Shown: piece by piece, positions 33,877 through 46,600 of the stretch
How positions within the stretch are numbered: position 1 is the first letter of the stretch
Layout of the letters: each line of letters begins with the position of its first letter
Assembly: GCA_034687125.1 (NCBI GenBank)
Contig: JAQGBZ010000131.1
Location: 1-64,000 of the forward strand
DNA length: 64,000 bases
Reading direction: 5' to 3'
Source of the DNA: Neelides folsomi
Lineage: Eukaryota; Arthropoda; Collembola; Neelipleona; Neelidae
The notes under the pieces: generated by a model
Databases searched by the model: none
What the model was told of the DNA's origin: nothing
What the model saw: the letters and a program-made list of their open reading frames with translations, nothing else
Program-made: the position numbers and the translations under genes

Positions 33877-35663
33877 TTGATGTTGTCTCAATATAAAGAG
33901 CCATTGTCAGAATTGAATAAAACGTTAATTAGAAAAGATGTACATACATTAAGTTGTATTGTACTTAAAAGGTGGGTAGCAGCTTCAAGAAAAAGAGATA
34001 GATTTCTGCAGCAAAATTCAATTTGGCTTGATAGCTATTATAAAATTCCCATTTATTTTGCACTAGAACCACAACTACCATCACAACCATCAGAACTACC
34101 ACAACCATCACCACCATCACGACCATTACAAACACCACCATCATCACAACCACCAAAACCACCTAAACAACCACCACAAATTTCATCTTATACTGATATA
34201 GAAGCTTTAATTATCGACAATGGATTAACAAAAAATACTTATAATGTTTTGAGAAAAGGTGCGATTTCACATGGCCATAATTTGTATCCTTCATATTATA
34301 AGGTACAAAAATATAAAGATAAATGTCGACCTGAAAATTCAAAAATAACAGAAACCATCGCAACAGTTCCATTGCAAATTTTATTGGGTAATAATGTGTC
34401 ACGAATTTGAAAAATGGAAAACGACTGTAAATGTCAAAAAAATGAAAATTTTGAATTTAACTTAATTTGTTCTTGGGGATTTGATGGAAGTTCTGGTTTT
34501 TCAAATTATAACCAAAAATTTTCAAAAGATGAAGGGCCAAATTCAGATGGAAGCTTATTTACAACTACCCTAACATTGTCAAATGATGAAAAAACAATTT
34601 GGGATAATAAAACCCCACATTCACATCGATTTTGTCGTCCAATCAAAATGCAAATAGCCAAAGAAACCACAAATTTAATTCTGGAAGAACAAAAATTCTA
34701 TGATTCTGGAATAAAAAATTTAAAATCATATGAATATAAAATCTGCGAACAAAGAAATCACAATAAATTATGAATTGCATATGACACTAATTGATGGAAA
34801 AGTTTGCATGCTGTGACTGGAGTAAAATCTTCCCAAGCCTGTCCAATTTGTGGTGCAAATCCAAAATCTTTTAATATTCTTAACAAAAAATTTCCTCCCA
34901 TTGTTGGTGCATTAAAATATGGACTAAGCCTATTGCATGCGTGGATTCGAGTTTTAGAGTTTTTGTTGCATTTATATAGACTCGAGTTTAAAGCATGGCA
35001 AATAAGGGGGAAAGAAAATAAACAAAAATTAAAATTACGAAAAATTAAATTGCAAGAAATGTGGGAACAATTAAGTTTGCGAATAGATTTCCCAAATTCA
35101 AGTGGTAGAACTTAAAATAATGGCAACACTGAGCGTAAATGTTTTCAAAAATTTTGAACATTGATTTAGAAATTGTAAAAAATTTTTATATTATTTTGAT
35201 CGCTCTTTCATGCCATTTGCCAGTCAATGGATACAAATTTAAAGAATTTTGTGATTCATTGGCAAAATAGTACATAAATTTATACCAGTGGTTTCCTATG
35301 TCAGCAACAGTCCACAAAATTTTAATACATGGTAAAGACATAATTAAAACATCAATATTCCCTATTGGAGTTTTGAGCGAAGCTGCAGAATCCAAAAATA
35401 AGACTTATAAATTAAGTCGACTTTTTCATTCACGCAGATGTAGTAGAGTTGTGACAATGACAGACATTTTTACAAGAGCACTTGAATCATCCAAGAAGTT
35501 AGAACTCCCATTAGAAGTTGTCAATTTATTAGAACTTCCCATCTTTTTTGAAAGAAATCTTAAAGATTTTGAAAATTTTGAATTAAATGAAGATTCGGCT
35601 TTTATTTTGGATTTGGATAATCTTTCATTAGATTCGAATGAAATTGATTATACATATGTGTAG
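33877..35663 (+). pseudogene. RAG1/Transib-type transposase remnant, several stops and frameshifts
   Basis: Consecutive plus-strand frames (33877-34410, 34414-34773, 34804-35115, then 35298-35663 in another frame) read as one broken protein. A Pro-rich spacer comes first, then a domain ending with VPLQILL. Next is CSWGFDGSSGFSNY, which has the first-catalytic-Asp context of the RAG1 core (D at about 34483), then SHRFCRPIKMQIAKET. A zinc-type CPICGA follows (about 34840), then LHAWIRVLEFLLHL. Last is MSATVHKILIHG and LSEAAESKNKTYKLSR, which aligns with the RAG1 segment holding the catalytic Glu (E at about 35379). In-frame stops occur at 34408, 34771, 34789, 35113 and about 35267, with a frame change between 34740 and 34810. 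I could not place the second Asp. This RAG1/Transib-related family is multicopy in several arthropods and cnidarians; assignment is by motif memory. Confidence 0.7.
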
Positions 35664-36220
35664 GTGTCGATTTAGGGTAAAAATGAAGAAAAATCTAACT
35701 TTAGGAAAATGGTGAAAATGAGAGGTCAAGGGAGATCAAAAGTACGTGTTATTACTTGTAGTTTTATTAACATAATGAGCAAAAATCAGTACAAAATGTC
35801 AATGTACAAACAATGGGAAAATTACTCCAAAACTATAGTAAATACGCTGATACAATATGATTAAAGTATAATTTTTATTATCCAATAAATATAACGTCAA
35901 AAACATCGTTGATCATTTATATATATATAGATATTTTTGGCACCTAATTCAAATTAATTTTTTCTCAAAATGGCGCAAATATGTACAAAATTTTATTTAC
36001 TTTTTAGGCACAAAAAATATTCTCTATTTAACCCAATTAAAATCAGCACTGAGTTTTGCTGAGTTTTGGGTGCTGGAAGTTTTAACATAGGGGGCGAGTT
36101 GAAATGCACTCCCCTTTCATATCCGTCCCATGGTGATATTGGGGATGGGCTATCTTTAAAAGTCTCTTGAAGACCCATGGGCAATCTTTTGAGATGGGCT
36201 ATCGTTCGAGCCAAACCGGT

Positions 36221-36591
36221 ATGATTGGTTTATGGCAACAGCCTGCTATCGAAATTGAAGAATTTTAAAATAACAAATAATTAATTTTTTCAATAAATCT
36301 ATTATACCTATTTTAAAAGTTCCTCTCATGGACAACGGTTGCGAGGAATGAATGTTTAATCTTAATCGTTATTTTCTCTAATTTACACAAATACAACTTT
36401 GTTCACTTCTCATCATTTTCTTCCTGTTTTAAGAGTTTTTTTATCGATTTTAACTACAATTAAATACTAATGGACATAACTTTAATTAACATGCAATGGC
36501 TAGTAATCTAAATTCTATAAAATTAGGTAAGGTAGCGAATTATTAAGATTAATTGAGTTTCGATAGCAGCTTATTGCAATAAACCATTCAT
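36221..36591. mobile_element. Inverted-repeat element abutting the 3.3-kb transposon
   Basis: The left end reads ATGATTGGTTTATGGCAACA then GCTGCTATCGAAA-like sequence. The right end is its complement with a few changes (ATGAATGGTTTATTGCAATA). Arms are about 40 bp and the total about 370 bp, with no open frame. It starts at the very base after the 3.3-kb element ends, so one insertion probably used the end of the other. Confidence 0.65.
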
Positions 36592-36597
36592 ATATAT

Positions 36598-37290
36598 ATT
36601 ATTATATATACAGTTTCGAAAGAAATTGATCGTACAGCAAATAGTGATAAATTCAAACTTGAATATCTTATTTGCACTAATTGTCGATTCAATAAGTTTT
36701 TGTGTAATGTCTTCATTAATAGATGACCATTCTTCTTGGAGTATTTGAATTAATTCAAATTCATTATTCGGTTTCCTGTTTGGGAGTCGAAATTCCATCT
36801 GAGCCCAAAGATGTTCAATCGGATTCAAATCCGGAGACTGCGGGCCATGGGAGAACGTCAATCTTCTCTTCAAACCATTTCTTCACAACATGAGCAGTGT
36901 GTTTAGGATCGGTGTCCTGTTGAAATGTGAAATTTTTTCTCAAACCTACCATCCTAGCGGATAATTTTAAATTTTTGTCTAAAAGTTCGACATAGACTTC
37001 TTTATTCATGGTACCCTGGATCTGGTGAAGTGTACCAACCCCGTTGTAGCCCATTGATCCCAAAAGCATCACAGGTCCTAAAAGTAAACGTCGTGTAAAA
37101 ATAGGAGCATTGTGAAAATTTATAAGGTTTTCTACCTCCTCCGTGCATCACTGTTGGGTTAAGATTCTTCGTGTCCAGAGCTTTCCCATTGAGTCCATTC
37201 CGTTCCGATTCCGTTGGCCCTTCACTTTTCCAAATTCCGTTCCGGTAGTTCCGATTCCGTTCCGGCGCCCGAGTCTGGTATGTATGCACG
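36598..37290 (-). pseudogene. Truncated Tc1-family transposase
   Basis: The minus strand encodes the C-terminal half of a Tc1 transposase. NPTVMHGGG, then PVMLLGSMGYNG, leads to the second catalytic Asp in TFQQDTDPKHTA and the third acidic residue in SPDLNPIEHLWAQ. The frame changes near 36840-36870, between these two catalytic motifs. The N-terminal DNA-binding half is missing. VMHGGG is separated from PVMLL by about 58 bp (37078-37135) that starts GT and ends AG. A Tc1-like end, CAGTTTCGAAAGAAATTGAT at about 36610, is seen only on the 3' side. Not functional. Confidence 0.85.
37190..37275. repeat. Degenerate TTCCGATTCCG repeats
   Basis: Several copies of TTCCGATTCCG/TTCCGTTCCGG-type units in direct orientation, interrupted by GGCCCTTCACTTTTCC. 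They lie where the N-terminal coding part of the Tc1 remnant would be expected and mark the truncation point. Confidence 0.6.
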
Positions 37291-37722
37291 TAGGTAGTAA
37301 TAGGTATATTCTTTATGTATATAATAAATAATATATTGCATATTGGTATCATAATTTATATACATACTTTAATTTTACTTAAGGTTGATTGTGTGGGAGT
37401 GGGATTTATGCTAACTACAAAATACAACTCAATTATGGCTCAGCCAAAGTGTGGTATTAATATGTATATACCTAGTCACTTTAAGTTAATATAAGGAATG
37501 TGTTATATTAGATATGAAATAATCGTACTGATATATTTTTATGTATTCACTTAAATAATTTTACATGTGAAGGGGGAATTTCATTATAAACTCTTGTATT
37601 TAGTCACATACCCTAAACTGTAAATACGTAAATTCACCTTATAAACTATAATAATATATATATATATAACATTATTTGTATAATTGTTATTGTCACAGAT
37701 AATTTTAATAGACAATTGATAT
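37291..37722. other. Spacer downstream of the RING ligase, no gene seen
   Basis: AT-rich with a short (TA)n run near 37657. No coding frame; it probably includes the 3' UTR of the minus-strand ligase gene. Confidence 0.4.
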
Positions 37723-40700
37723 CTATAAGAGAACGACTAGAGGATCGACTTCATCATCTGTACCACTATCGACTGTTAAGTCACTTTCACCCTCTAAAAT
37801 CTCCAAATTATTGTTTTGAGCAATGCAAAAGTCCATGTGAATGTTTTGAATACTCTCAGCTCGTGAATTTAAATTTTCATCGTTCTCGTTTTGGGCTAAA
37901 TGTTGAGGTTCGGGCGGTATTGGAAGATTGTTTAGCTCGGGAATCCCCAAAACATTTTCAAAATGATCTTCTTCTAAATTCCTATCTCCATAAAGAACTT
38001 CGTGGCAGAGGGGACAAGTATTTTGAACATAGAGCCATTTCCTCAAACATACAGCATGAAACTGTAAATATATAATCAATGTTAATTAAACACATTTATA
38101 TTCAACGATTATTCAATTAACGTTTTTAATATGCAATTTTAATAATTAGTCAATTATGTAATAGTAATATATTAAAATTACCAAATGGCCACATTGGGTG
38201 ACCTTTGCACTATCCATTTCTTCATAACAAATTGCACATACGTCGTCTTTCTTTTCGTTTAGTTGTTCTTGAGTGGCGTCTGACAAGCTTATAATTTTCA
38301 TTGAAGCAGTCATTCTCTGTGTGTAAATCTTAAATCCTTTCCTCGCTTCGCACCAAATGTTAAAATAAGCATGGATTGACATTCCTAAAGCACGAATAGA
38401 ACTCGCTGATTCAAATATAAATATCCACATTGCGTTCACAAACAAAAATATCCCTGTGAGGAATTCACAAATATGGGCAACGGACTTAAGGTAAAACACA
38501 ATATCTTCGTGAGAAAGTTGATCATAACATTTGTCGTATAAATCTATTGACCAGGAAGGAATAATGTTTCGTATTCTTCGCCCGAAATTAATAAATGTCT
38601 CTGGGTAATTAACTAGTTGAGAAAGATAAACCACAAAGGAAATAATAAGAGATATTATAATCTTTATCTTAAACTCGATTGCTAAGGCTAAAACTGCCAA
38701 AGACCACGTCGAAATATTGCTGTTTTTTAGGATGAAAAAGGTAGAAAAAGTAGAAATAAGGAGAAAGACGAATGATAGAAATACTGCTCGAATTTGCAAA
38801 GCTTGAAATGAGCGAAAGACGTGTAGTATCGGTGAAAGCTATAAAATGTATTAAAAAATTATTAACAACAAAAAATAATGTTTATTACATTTAATACTTG
38901 AATTTTAATATAATAATGTTAATATAATATGATTTCCGCTGCCGTATATTAACTTTTGTCATAGTATGACAATTAAATATATAATATTATAATAAGTTCT
39001 TACCATCTGATGGAGAGCATGAAATAAAGCTGTCGCTAAAAGTACCAAATTTTTCAAAAGTCTATCAAGACGCTTATCTGGATCCATTCCTATAATTATA
39101 TTATTTTGAATTATAATTATTTTGAATCATTTTCTATTTATAACTTTCAATAAAAACTGTTCCCAATTAAGCCTCTAAGTAATAATTGCTTAATTATATT
39201 CAGGTTTCATAAATCAAAATAAGATATAATAAATTATTTTTCATTAGCTTATTACCAGTAAGACCGGATTGTAAACTCAAAATGAAAAACAATACAGAAG
39301 CAATGGAGCCAAATCTGTTCATATCGGTTTCAGTAATTGCTCCACAGTATAGGAACCAGAGTATTACCTCCCCAATCTAATAAAATAGTATATAAAATTT
39401 ATTATTCAGATGACGTATTTTTAAGCCTTTGGGATTCGTATACAAAAGGGTACTTGATGTGCTAACAAATGACATTTAATAAATACATTTATAAAATAAC
39501 AAAAATTTTACAAAACAAAAATAGATATAAGCTTTTTGCCATTTAAGTATGTTAGGTTTTACACATTTAAGAAACCATCTTGTATACATAATACATATAC
39601 GATAAATTTTATTTTTCAATTATAAACGATGATCCCGTATATAACTGATCTCGCATATGGTTGACAGTTGTATACCTAGCTAAATAAACTTTAAAGCAAA
39701 GAAACATTTTCTAAATTACTTGGTGACAAAGAGCAGAAACTGTGACGGTAAGCCCAACGATTCCAGTGAAAGTTTCGGTTCCACGTGTCATGACATGACG
39801 CAAAATAAGAGTAACTGGTTCATCGCAACATCTGAAGACCGCATCATATGTAGCTCTTGAAATCCAAAAGAAACGGAAAACTGTATTTATTCGCAATCTT
39901 CCAGATTCCGTGTGAAGAAGGTGACTAAGACCGAAATCATTCTGAACTCTTCTTGTTTCCCTCCACGAATCTCTCAAGAAGATGAACATTTTGGGGAGTG
40001 AGAGCCAAAATGAATTTTGAGCCACTCCGACGAAAATAATGAATAATGGGGGATCGAAGTAGACGACACCAGTGGCGAAAAAGATCGTCAAAATGCAGGA
40101 ATCCAACATTGAAGAGAGATAGGAAATTTTAGACTCTTCGGTACTTCCCGGCCAAGATCGGGTCACGAAATACACAATCGCCAAAATTATTCTCCCGACT
40201 AAATTCCATAAAATTGAAGAGAGAACAATGGGTTCTTCAGTCAGATTAAATGGTTGCATTATGTATACCAAGTAAAGTGAAAAGAAAGATAAGAGAAACG
40301 AGTAGAGCTTCATTAGATTTGTAGTTGATAGGCTGAAGATGATGAGTGAAGAAAAGAACACTGAAATATTAAAATATACTTTAAAAATATATTAAAAAAT
40401 ATTTATAAACTATACAGCCAATAATAGAAATACAATTGGTCAAATCGGGTAATAAAATTTATAAACATCTTTTAAAATCCAAATTTTAAAAATTAGATTT
40501 TTCAAAGATATAACATACATACCTGCAAAACATGAAAGCACTTCAGCAGTTCTTATGAGATCTGCAGTAATTGGTTCTTCAAAGTTAATAAATTGGCTAA
40601 TCTCTAATCTATATATATAGTTGTCGAGAGTCGAATTATCTTCAACTGACAGTGTGGAAGCCCCATAAGAAGACGTTAATAAGAAATATTTTCCTTGATC

Positions 40701-40976
40701 GAACAATTTGAAGAGGAGGGAAGCAAATGAAAACAATCTTTCATCTTCATAAGAATGCGATGAAGAAGGTTCCAAATTTGAAGTCGGTTGTGTTACAATT
40801 TCTATGAATTGCTCTGTAGAAGACGATTTTGCAATGGAAGACCATGTTTTGTCTCCAAATTTAGTGATGGGTTGAGTGATTCCGAAACTGATCCGGAGAA
40901 TCTCATCAACGATGAGCAAGGGCGGAACACGAAGAAGCGATTCAAATGCATTGAATAAAGTCTTTTTTAAAGACAT
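37723..40976 (-). CDS. RNF139: TRC8/RNF139-family multi-pass membrane RING-H2 E3 ligase, 6 exons
   Basis: Exons in transcript order: 40976-40523, 40360-39720, 39376-39256, 39089-39004, 38838-38182, 38061-37723; 765 residues. Many hydrophobic segments (roughly 140-600) match the TRC8 N-terminal membrane region. The C-terminal RING-H2 has all eight ligands: C635, C638, C650, H652, H655, C658, C669, C672 (CAICYEEMDSAKVTQCGHL, then FHAVCLRKWLYVQNTCPLC). The phase-0 intron falls between the GHL and FHA of the RING. The tail is acidic and Asn-rich. Family knowledge: TRC8/RNF139 and RNF145 sit in the ER membrane and ubiquitinate sterol-pathway and quality-control substrates. FHAVCLRKWLYVQ is closer to RNF139 than RNF145 as I remember them, but an ancestral form for both is possible. 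Confidence 0.88.
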
Positions 40977-43634
40977 GTTCCAATTAACAGACTTGCTCTT
41001 CTCCTATCGAAATTAAATTAAGGCTTCATCGACTTTATTCTTTTCATTCGAGTCATTCGACTATCCCCCCAAACAGATTCGTATTTCTCTTTCATTTATC
41101 CTTCTGAAAATAAAAAATCGACATATTTTTAAATCTCCATGAACCTGCAATCTTATATTATTTTTATTGTTATTACAATATATCTTGCTGGATTAGCATG
41201 ATATTGGAACAAAGATACAAAGGATTGGTATTGGCAATTAAAATTTAACATTTTAAACTCGGGGAGTATTCATTTTATTTAATAAATGTGTGAGATTTTC
41301 AATTGTTTAACTAAACTAATCGAATATAACAAATTATTAAATGATAAGGTTAGCCATTTAATTTGTTTATATTTTTACTTCGAAAAGCTGAAGAATTTAA
41401 TCTCAATTTATTTTTAAATACGTACACACTAAAATTATCGAATAGCCATATTAAAAAATCTCAGTATGGTTCAAAATACTTACCATATATATTTATATAT
41501 AAACAGATGGTGAGAGAGAAGTGAGTTCTATATGCGACGAAAAATGTTGGAGGAATCCTTTACTTTATTGTGATTTCGCAATAATCCTAAAGTGAATATC
41601 CTTGAGTCAAGGCGAAGACTTTTACTTATAATATAAAATGGGATAGATGGGGATATACCTGAACATTGTATTGTACTTATTAACTTGAAATTAGTAAATT
41701 ACATGTATACACAAATACACATATCTGTATTGATATCTGCAGTATTAAAACAATTCTCTAATAACATTGATTAACTCAAAGATAAACATAATGAATAATG
41801 AAAGTTGTACACTTGACTGATTGACCATTTAAATTAAACTGACTGGTGAGTGCGTGAAAATTAAATTCCATACTGCAACTGTACACTGCATATTCTGCTT
41901 ACATATTAGTTAACTATTTTTGTCTTTGACTTAATAAAAAATTAGGTTTGCTTTTATTATTGCTTTTACGTTTTACATTTAGGGCTACATTAGATTGTAT
42001 TTAGCTCCAATCTTGCTCCAGGCTATAGGTTCCAGCTCTCACATCAGATCTACTCTAAATAAATAATTTCTATATTAGATATACCTATTCTACAGAGAAA
42101 AAATGCAAAAGATGCAAACTCATGCTAACTTACAATTAAACCTATGTGACCTGTAATGCACTGTATGTAGTTATGTAATAAAATAATGTGCTTGTTTATT
42201 GTTTTCTAACGATATTAACGGAGGATAATGCATAATAAATCTGTATGGATGTATCCTCCGTTTCTAATCTGGATCTTACTTCTTTGAGTCTTGACTTCAG
42301 GAATTCAGGTTCGTCACCTTAAAGGGATGTTCTTGAATTGTCAATACGTTCTTTATGTTTGGGTGGGAGTCGTGGGAGTCTAAATAAAGTAAAATATAAT
42401 AATATACATACTAGAAAATATTACCTAAAATGTGAATTCCTCGCAATAATGCTGAATGCTGGTAAAAAATAAAAATTTTATACCAACCTACCTTTTATAG
42501 GTATATTTAAATTAAATAGCATTTTATATATAGCATCTAATAAAGTATTATATTGTAAAACTTATTTTGTAAATTGCCTTATTTTACCATAATATACCGA
42601 TTGGTATACCTAGATTGGATTGTACATTTTGCGCTTTTGGAGATTTACGATTGGTTTATTAATAAATGACTTTATTACAAAGAATTTTTGTTACATTCTA
42701 AAATTCTAATACTCGTAAGTTTATACCATATGAGAAGGCGTTATTGATAATGATATGCCTAGGTATGTTTTATGGAAGCTAGCATATATAGTAAAAGTGC
42801 ACATAATATGCATAAAGGGGCCCAGTCTCCCACGGAAGTCGAATAATAGTGAATGAGTTTTAATATCTAGGAAAGATACAAAGATATGATGCTCGTATTT
42901 ACTCACAGGCGACCCAAGATTCAACATTGTATCTATTTTGCATCCCTCTTTCTTGGTCGGGTTTGAGTCTTGGTTAAATAAAATAATTAGGGGATGGATG
43001 CGGATAGAAACTGGGGATCGAAGGGGAGATTGGAAGTGGTGAGGGAGAAAAGGTGGTGCAACCCCTCCGTCTTCAACACGGAATCTTCTACACACCGACC
43101 TCCAAATTCTCTCACGTTCAAACTCAACTGCATCATCACAATTTTCAACTCTGTCCCTCTCAAGTCCCTTTCCAACAAAGACGAAAATAACTCAGACATT
43201 CGTTATACCCTTATTCACTCATTCACCCTATATAGTATCATATCCCAATTTAGACTCTTATGATCCTTTGGTGTCTGGAATGGAATTATATTATGCTAAA
43301 AGTAAGATTATCTCGTGGTAAGTTTACAATTACACAATAATATAATAAATTATATTCTATTAAAGCTACGATTCATGGTAAGAAAATATCATGAACTCTA
43401 ATTTTTGGCACATGTCTAACAAGTATCTAACTTTAACAGTAAATATTATTTGTAAGTATATATTATTTACCTAGATTATTTCTAACACCTGTAGGATTCA
43501 ATCAATAGTTCATTCAGGATTTTAATTATTAGTTCAGTCTCGTGTTTTAGATGCAAAAATAAAATTATATTTTTAACAATTTTTTTAAATTTATTTAGAT
43601 TTCTGATTGTTGATCGCGTCTTCAAGACATTAAT
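40977..43634. other. Head-to-head spacer of the RING ligase and Ack
   Basis: 2.66 kb between diverging start codons. Most is AT-rich. About 42,800-43,260 is less AT-rich and may hold the Ack promoter or an untranslated first exon. The short open frames there overlap on both strands and resemble no known protein. Confidence 0.45.
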
Positions 43635-46600
43635 ATGGGTTCTAAACTCAACGCACCAGGGCTATATGAATTCCTCATAGAAGCTGAGCTACAACATTAC
43701 TACAACGCAATCAAAAATGAATTAAAGGTTCTTACAATTAATTTGTTACATTTATACTTATTTACTTATATTCTATGTTTGATAGCAACCTCAATTCTTT
43801 TTTAATTCTATTACCTGGCACTTCAATGTTTCCACTAATGATGCTTCATTTATATTATTTTAGGTCTCAAATGCCAGTCAGCTAAAATACGTTACGGAAG
43901 AAGATATGACACAAATTGGAATGTCGAAACCTGAAATGCGGAGGCTTAAAAAATATTTAAATAAACACTTTCCTCAAACATATTTAGCTAAAGTTAAAAA
44001 GGTATTTATAAATTTCTATTAAATATCTATAAAAGTTAAAATAAAATCTCGATCTATAACATTCACGTCTAAAAAATTCGCCAAAATTTGAGTTGCCGGC
44101 TACAGTAAAGGCAATTTCCTGTTATTACTTTGTCATTAAATTATGGCGATTAAAATGAAGTCACGTAAATGGCCTAATTATGCAATTGATATTCTTATTA
44201 TAATACGCAATTTAATGATGTCTACTACCATATTTATTTAAAATTATATTATTTTTAACTATCCTTCGCCGTTGGATCTTGTGATAGATATTTTAAGGTA
44301 ATAATTTAATAATCTCTTTAATATTTCAGATTCTTTCTAGAAAAGATGATCTTACTTTTATTACAACCACATCAAGCAACAACCTATCAGTAACTGGCTG
44401 TAGCTCTGTTAGGAATGCTGCTCCGGGCCGCCATATAATTCAAGCTGATGCCATCGTAATTCATAAAACTTTAGGCTCTGGAGAATTTGGAACTGTTCAA
44501 CAAGGAGTTTGGACTTCTGACGATGGCCAACGGGTGAGTTAAAAATCCTTTTTTATATTTTTATCTAAATTATTTTAACATGCTTAATTATTAGATCCAA
44601 GTAGCGATAAAGTGTCTTAGCCAAGAAAGAATGGAAAACAACCCGGTGGAATTTTTAAAAGAGGCAGCTATAATGCACACAGTCGACCATGAGCACATTG
44701 TTCGATTGTATGGAGTCGTTTTAGACACAACAGCTCTAATGCTTGTAAGAAATAACTTCATATACGCATTTTGCTTTAAAGTGTTTCGAGGCGTAAAATG
44801 AATTTTGTTAAAGGTCACAGAATTAGCTCCACTTAGATCTTTGCTTGAATGCTTAAAAGAACCGTCTATGAAACCGAATTTGAGCGTTACTACACTCTAC
44901 GATTTTGCTATTCAAATTTCTGATGGAATGCAATATTTGGAGTCAAAGCGCCTTATTCACAGGTCAGTATAAAAATAAAAGATAAAATAGCGATTGTATA
45001 TTATTAATACATGCAACTAAATATAAATGATTTTAAAAAATTAAACGAATGATTTCAGGGATTTGGCTGCTAGAAACATTCTTGTTTTTTCAAGAAATAA
45101 AGTCAAGATATCCGATTTTGGACTTTCAAGAGCCCTGGGAGTTGGAAAAGACTATTATCAAACGAACTTTAACGTCAATTTAAAACTCCCTATTGCTTGG
45201 TACTTAAAGACAAAAACTTAAAATCCTAAAGTACTTATATAATATTAGAATGACGTCTATGCTTATGTTTATTGATTTTATGTACGTTATCCTATCTTCA
45301 TATTTTCAAAATGTTATAATATTAATTTGTTTATTTCATTAAAGGTGTGCATCAGAATGTATAAACTTTCTTCGCTTTACAAGCGCGTCCGACGTGTGGG
45401 CTTATGGAGTAACTTTATGGGAAATGTTCAGCTACGGATTTCAACCTTGGGCAGCTCTCACAGGTCAACAGATTCTAGAAGCTATAGACGAACCAAACTA
45501 TCAAAGGCTGGACAAGCCCGAATGTTGTCCAAATGAAATATATTATCAAATAATGCTCAAATGTTGGCAACACGATCCTGCCACCAGACCTACTTTTACG
45601 CAGCTTTCGATTCTCTTACCTGAGGTAAAATTAATAAAAAATTACCATCACTTATACTCTATTCCAAAAGTCCAACCTTCTGCAAATTATAAAACTCGGA
45701 AGGTTTGGTTTTTGGAATAAAGTATAAGCATTTAACGTCCCAATGCTATTGGAAATTGTTAAGGAATTAATTGAATTGAATTTATACTAAAATAAAAAGA
45801 ATAATAAATACCAATACATCAATGTAATTTATATTTTGAATTGCAAGTGTAAACCAGAACAAGTTCAAGCGATTCGAGATTTTAAAGAATCCCGTTTGAG
45901 ACGAGATTTTATCGTTTTTGATGCTGGTGATATCATCACAGTACTCGACAAAAAGTAAGCCATTTCCCATTTCAAGGACACATTATTTCATATTATTCTT
46001 TCTTCCCAACCCCGATAAGACAATTAGACAATGGATCACTTTCCGATCACAACCTTCCTGATATATGTATTATATGGATTTTAAGTGTTAACATAACCAA
46101 AGAATGACATAAATACATTATATAATTGACGCGGTAGAATCCTCAAATTTAACATCCCACTATTTTAAAATGTTTTATAGGCCAACTCAAGGAAGCGACG
46201 AAGGGTCTATTCTCTGGAAAGGAGTGATGGTTAAATCAGGTATAAGTGGTCTTTTCCATCCCGCAAACACCATCACATATCTAGGATCTAATTTACCTTC
46301 AGTTAAGCAAACTCAGAACCCGTTCCATCGAAATGGTAAAATATATTTATAATTTTCAATACAATATTGATCTAATAAAAAATCGATTCAAGATTGATAT
46401 TAGGTTATTAACGATATAAATACTGAAACATTTATATAAATTAACTTTTATTACTTTAGATTCTCGTTCATCGTTGAGAAAAAGCAAATTGAGCACTGAC
46501 ATGATTAGTGGACCTCAAGGCGAACTAATGCATACAGGACATGTTGGAACTGATGGTCATTTCTTCGGAGATATAACCTTCCTTGGTTCAAAAGTAATAA

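Larger units (their letters stand above)
32891..36220. mobile_element. 3.3-kb DNA transposon with inverted ends holding a RAG1/Transib-like relic
   Basis: Both ends carry ACCGGTTTGGCTCGAA followed by (A/C)GATAGCC: 32891 onward on the plus strand and inverted at 36220. Inner copies of GGGCTATCTTTAAAA occur next to both ends. The interval contains the transposase pseudogene described separately, a 93-bp perfect-arm hairpin at 33248, and an unexplained open frame at 33377. The immediate flanks (CATAT on the left, ATGAT on the right) do not form a clean target duplication. The ends lack the CACWATG start known from Transib, so the outer ends and the transposase may not belong to one family. Confidence 0.65.

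Noticed and set aside
33965-34162. Minus-strand Val/Met-rich frame
   Set aside because: It is the complement of the Pro-rich part of the RAG1-like remnant.
35993-36214. 73-codon minus-strand frame at the transposon end
   Set aside because: It consists of the subterminal repeat region and reaches into the inverted end; no protein similarity.
42987-43263. Open frames on both strands upstream of Ack
   Set aside because: They overlap one another, with no recognisable domain; more likely promoter or UTR sequence.
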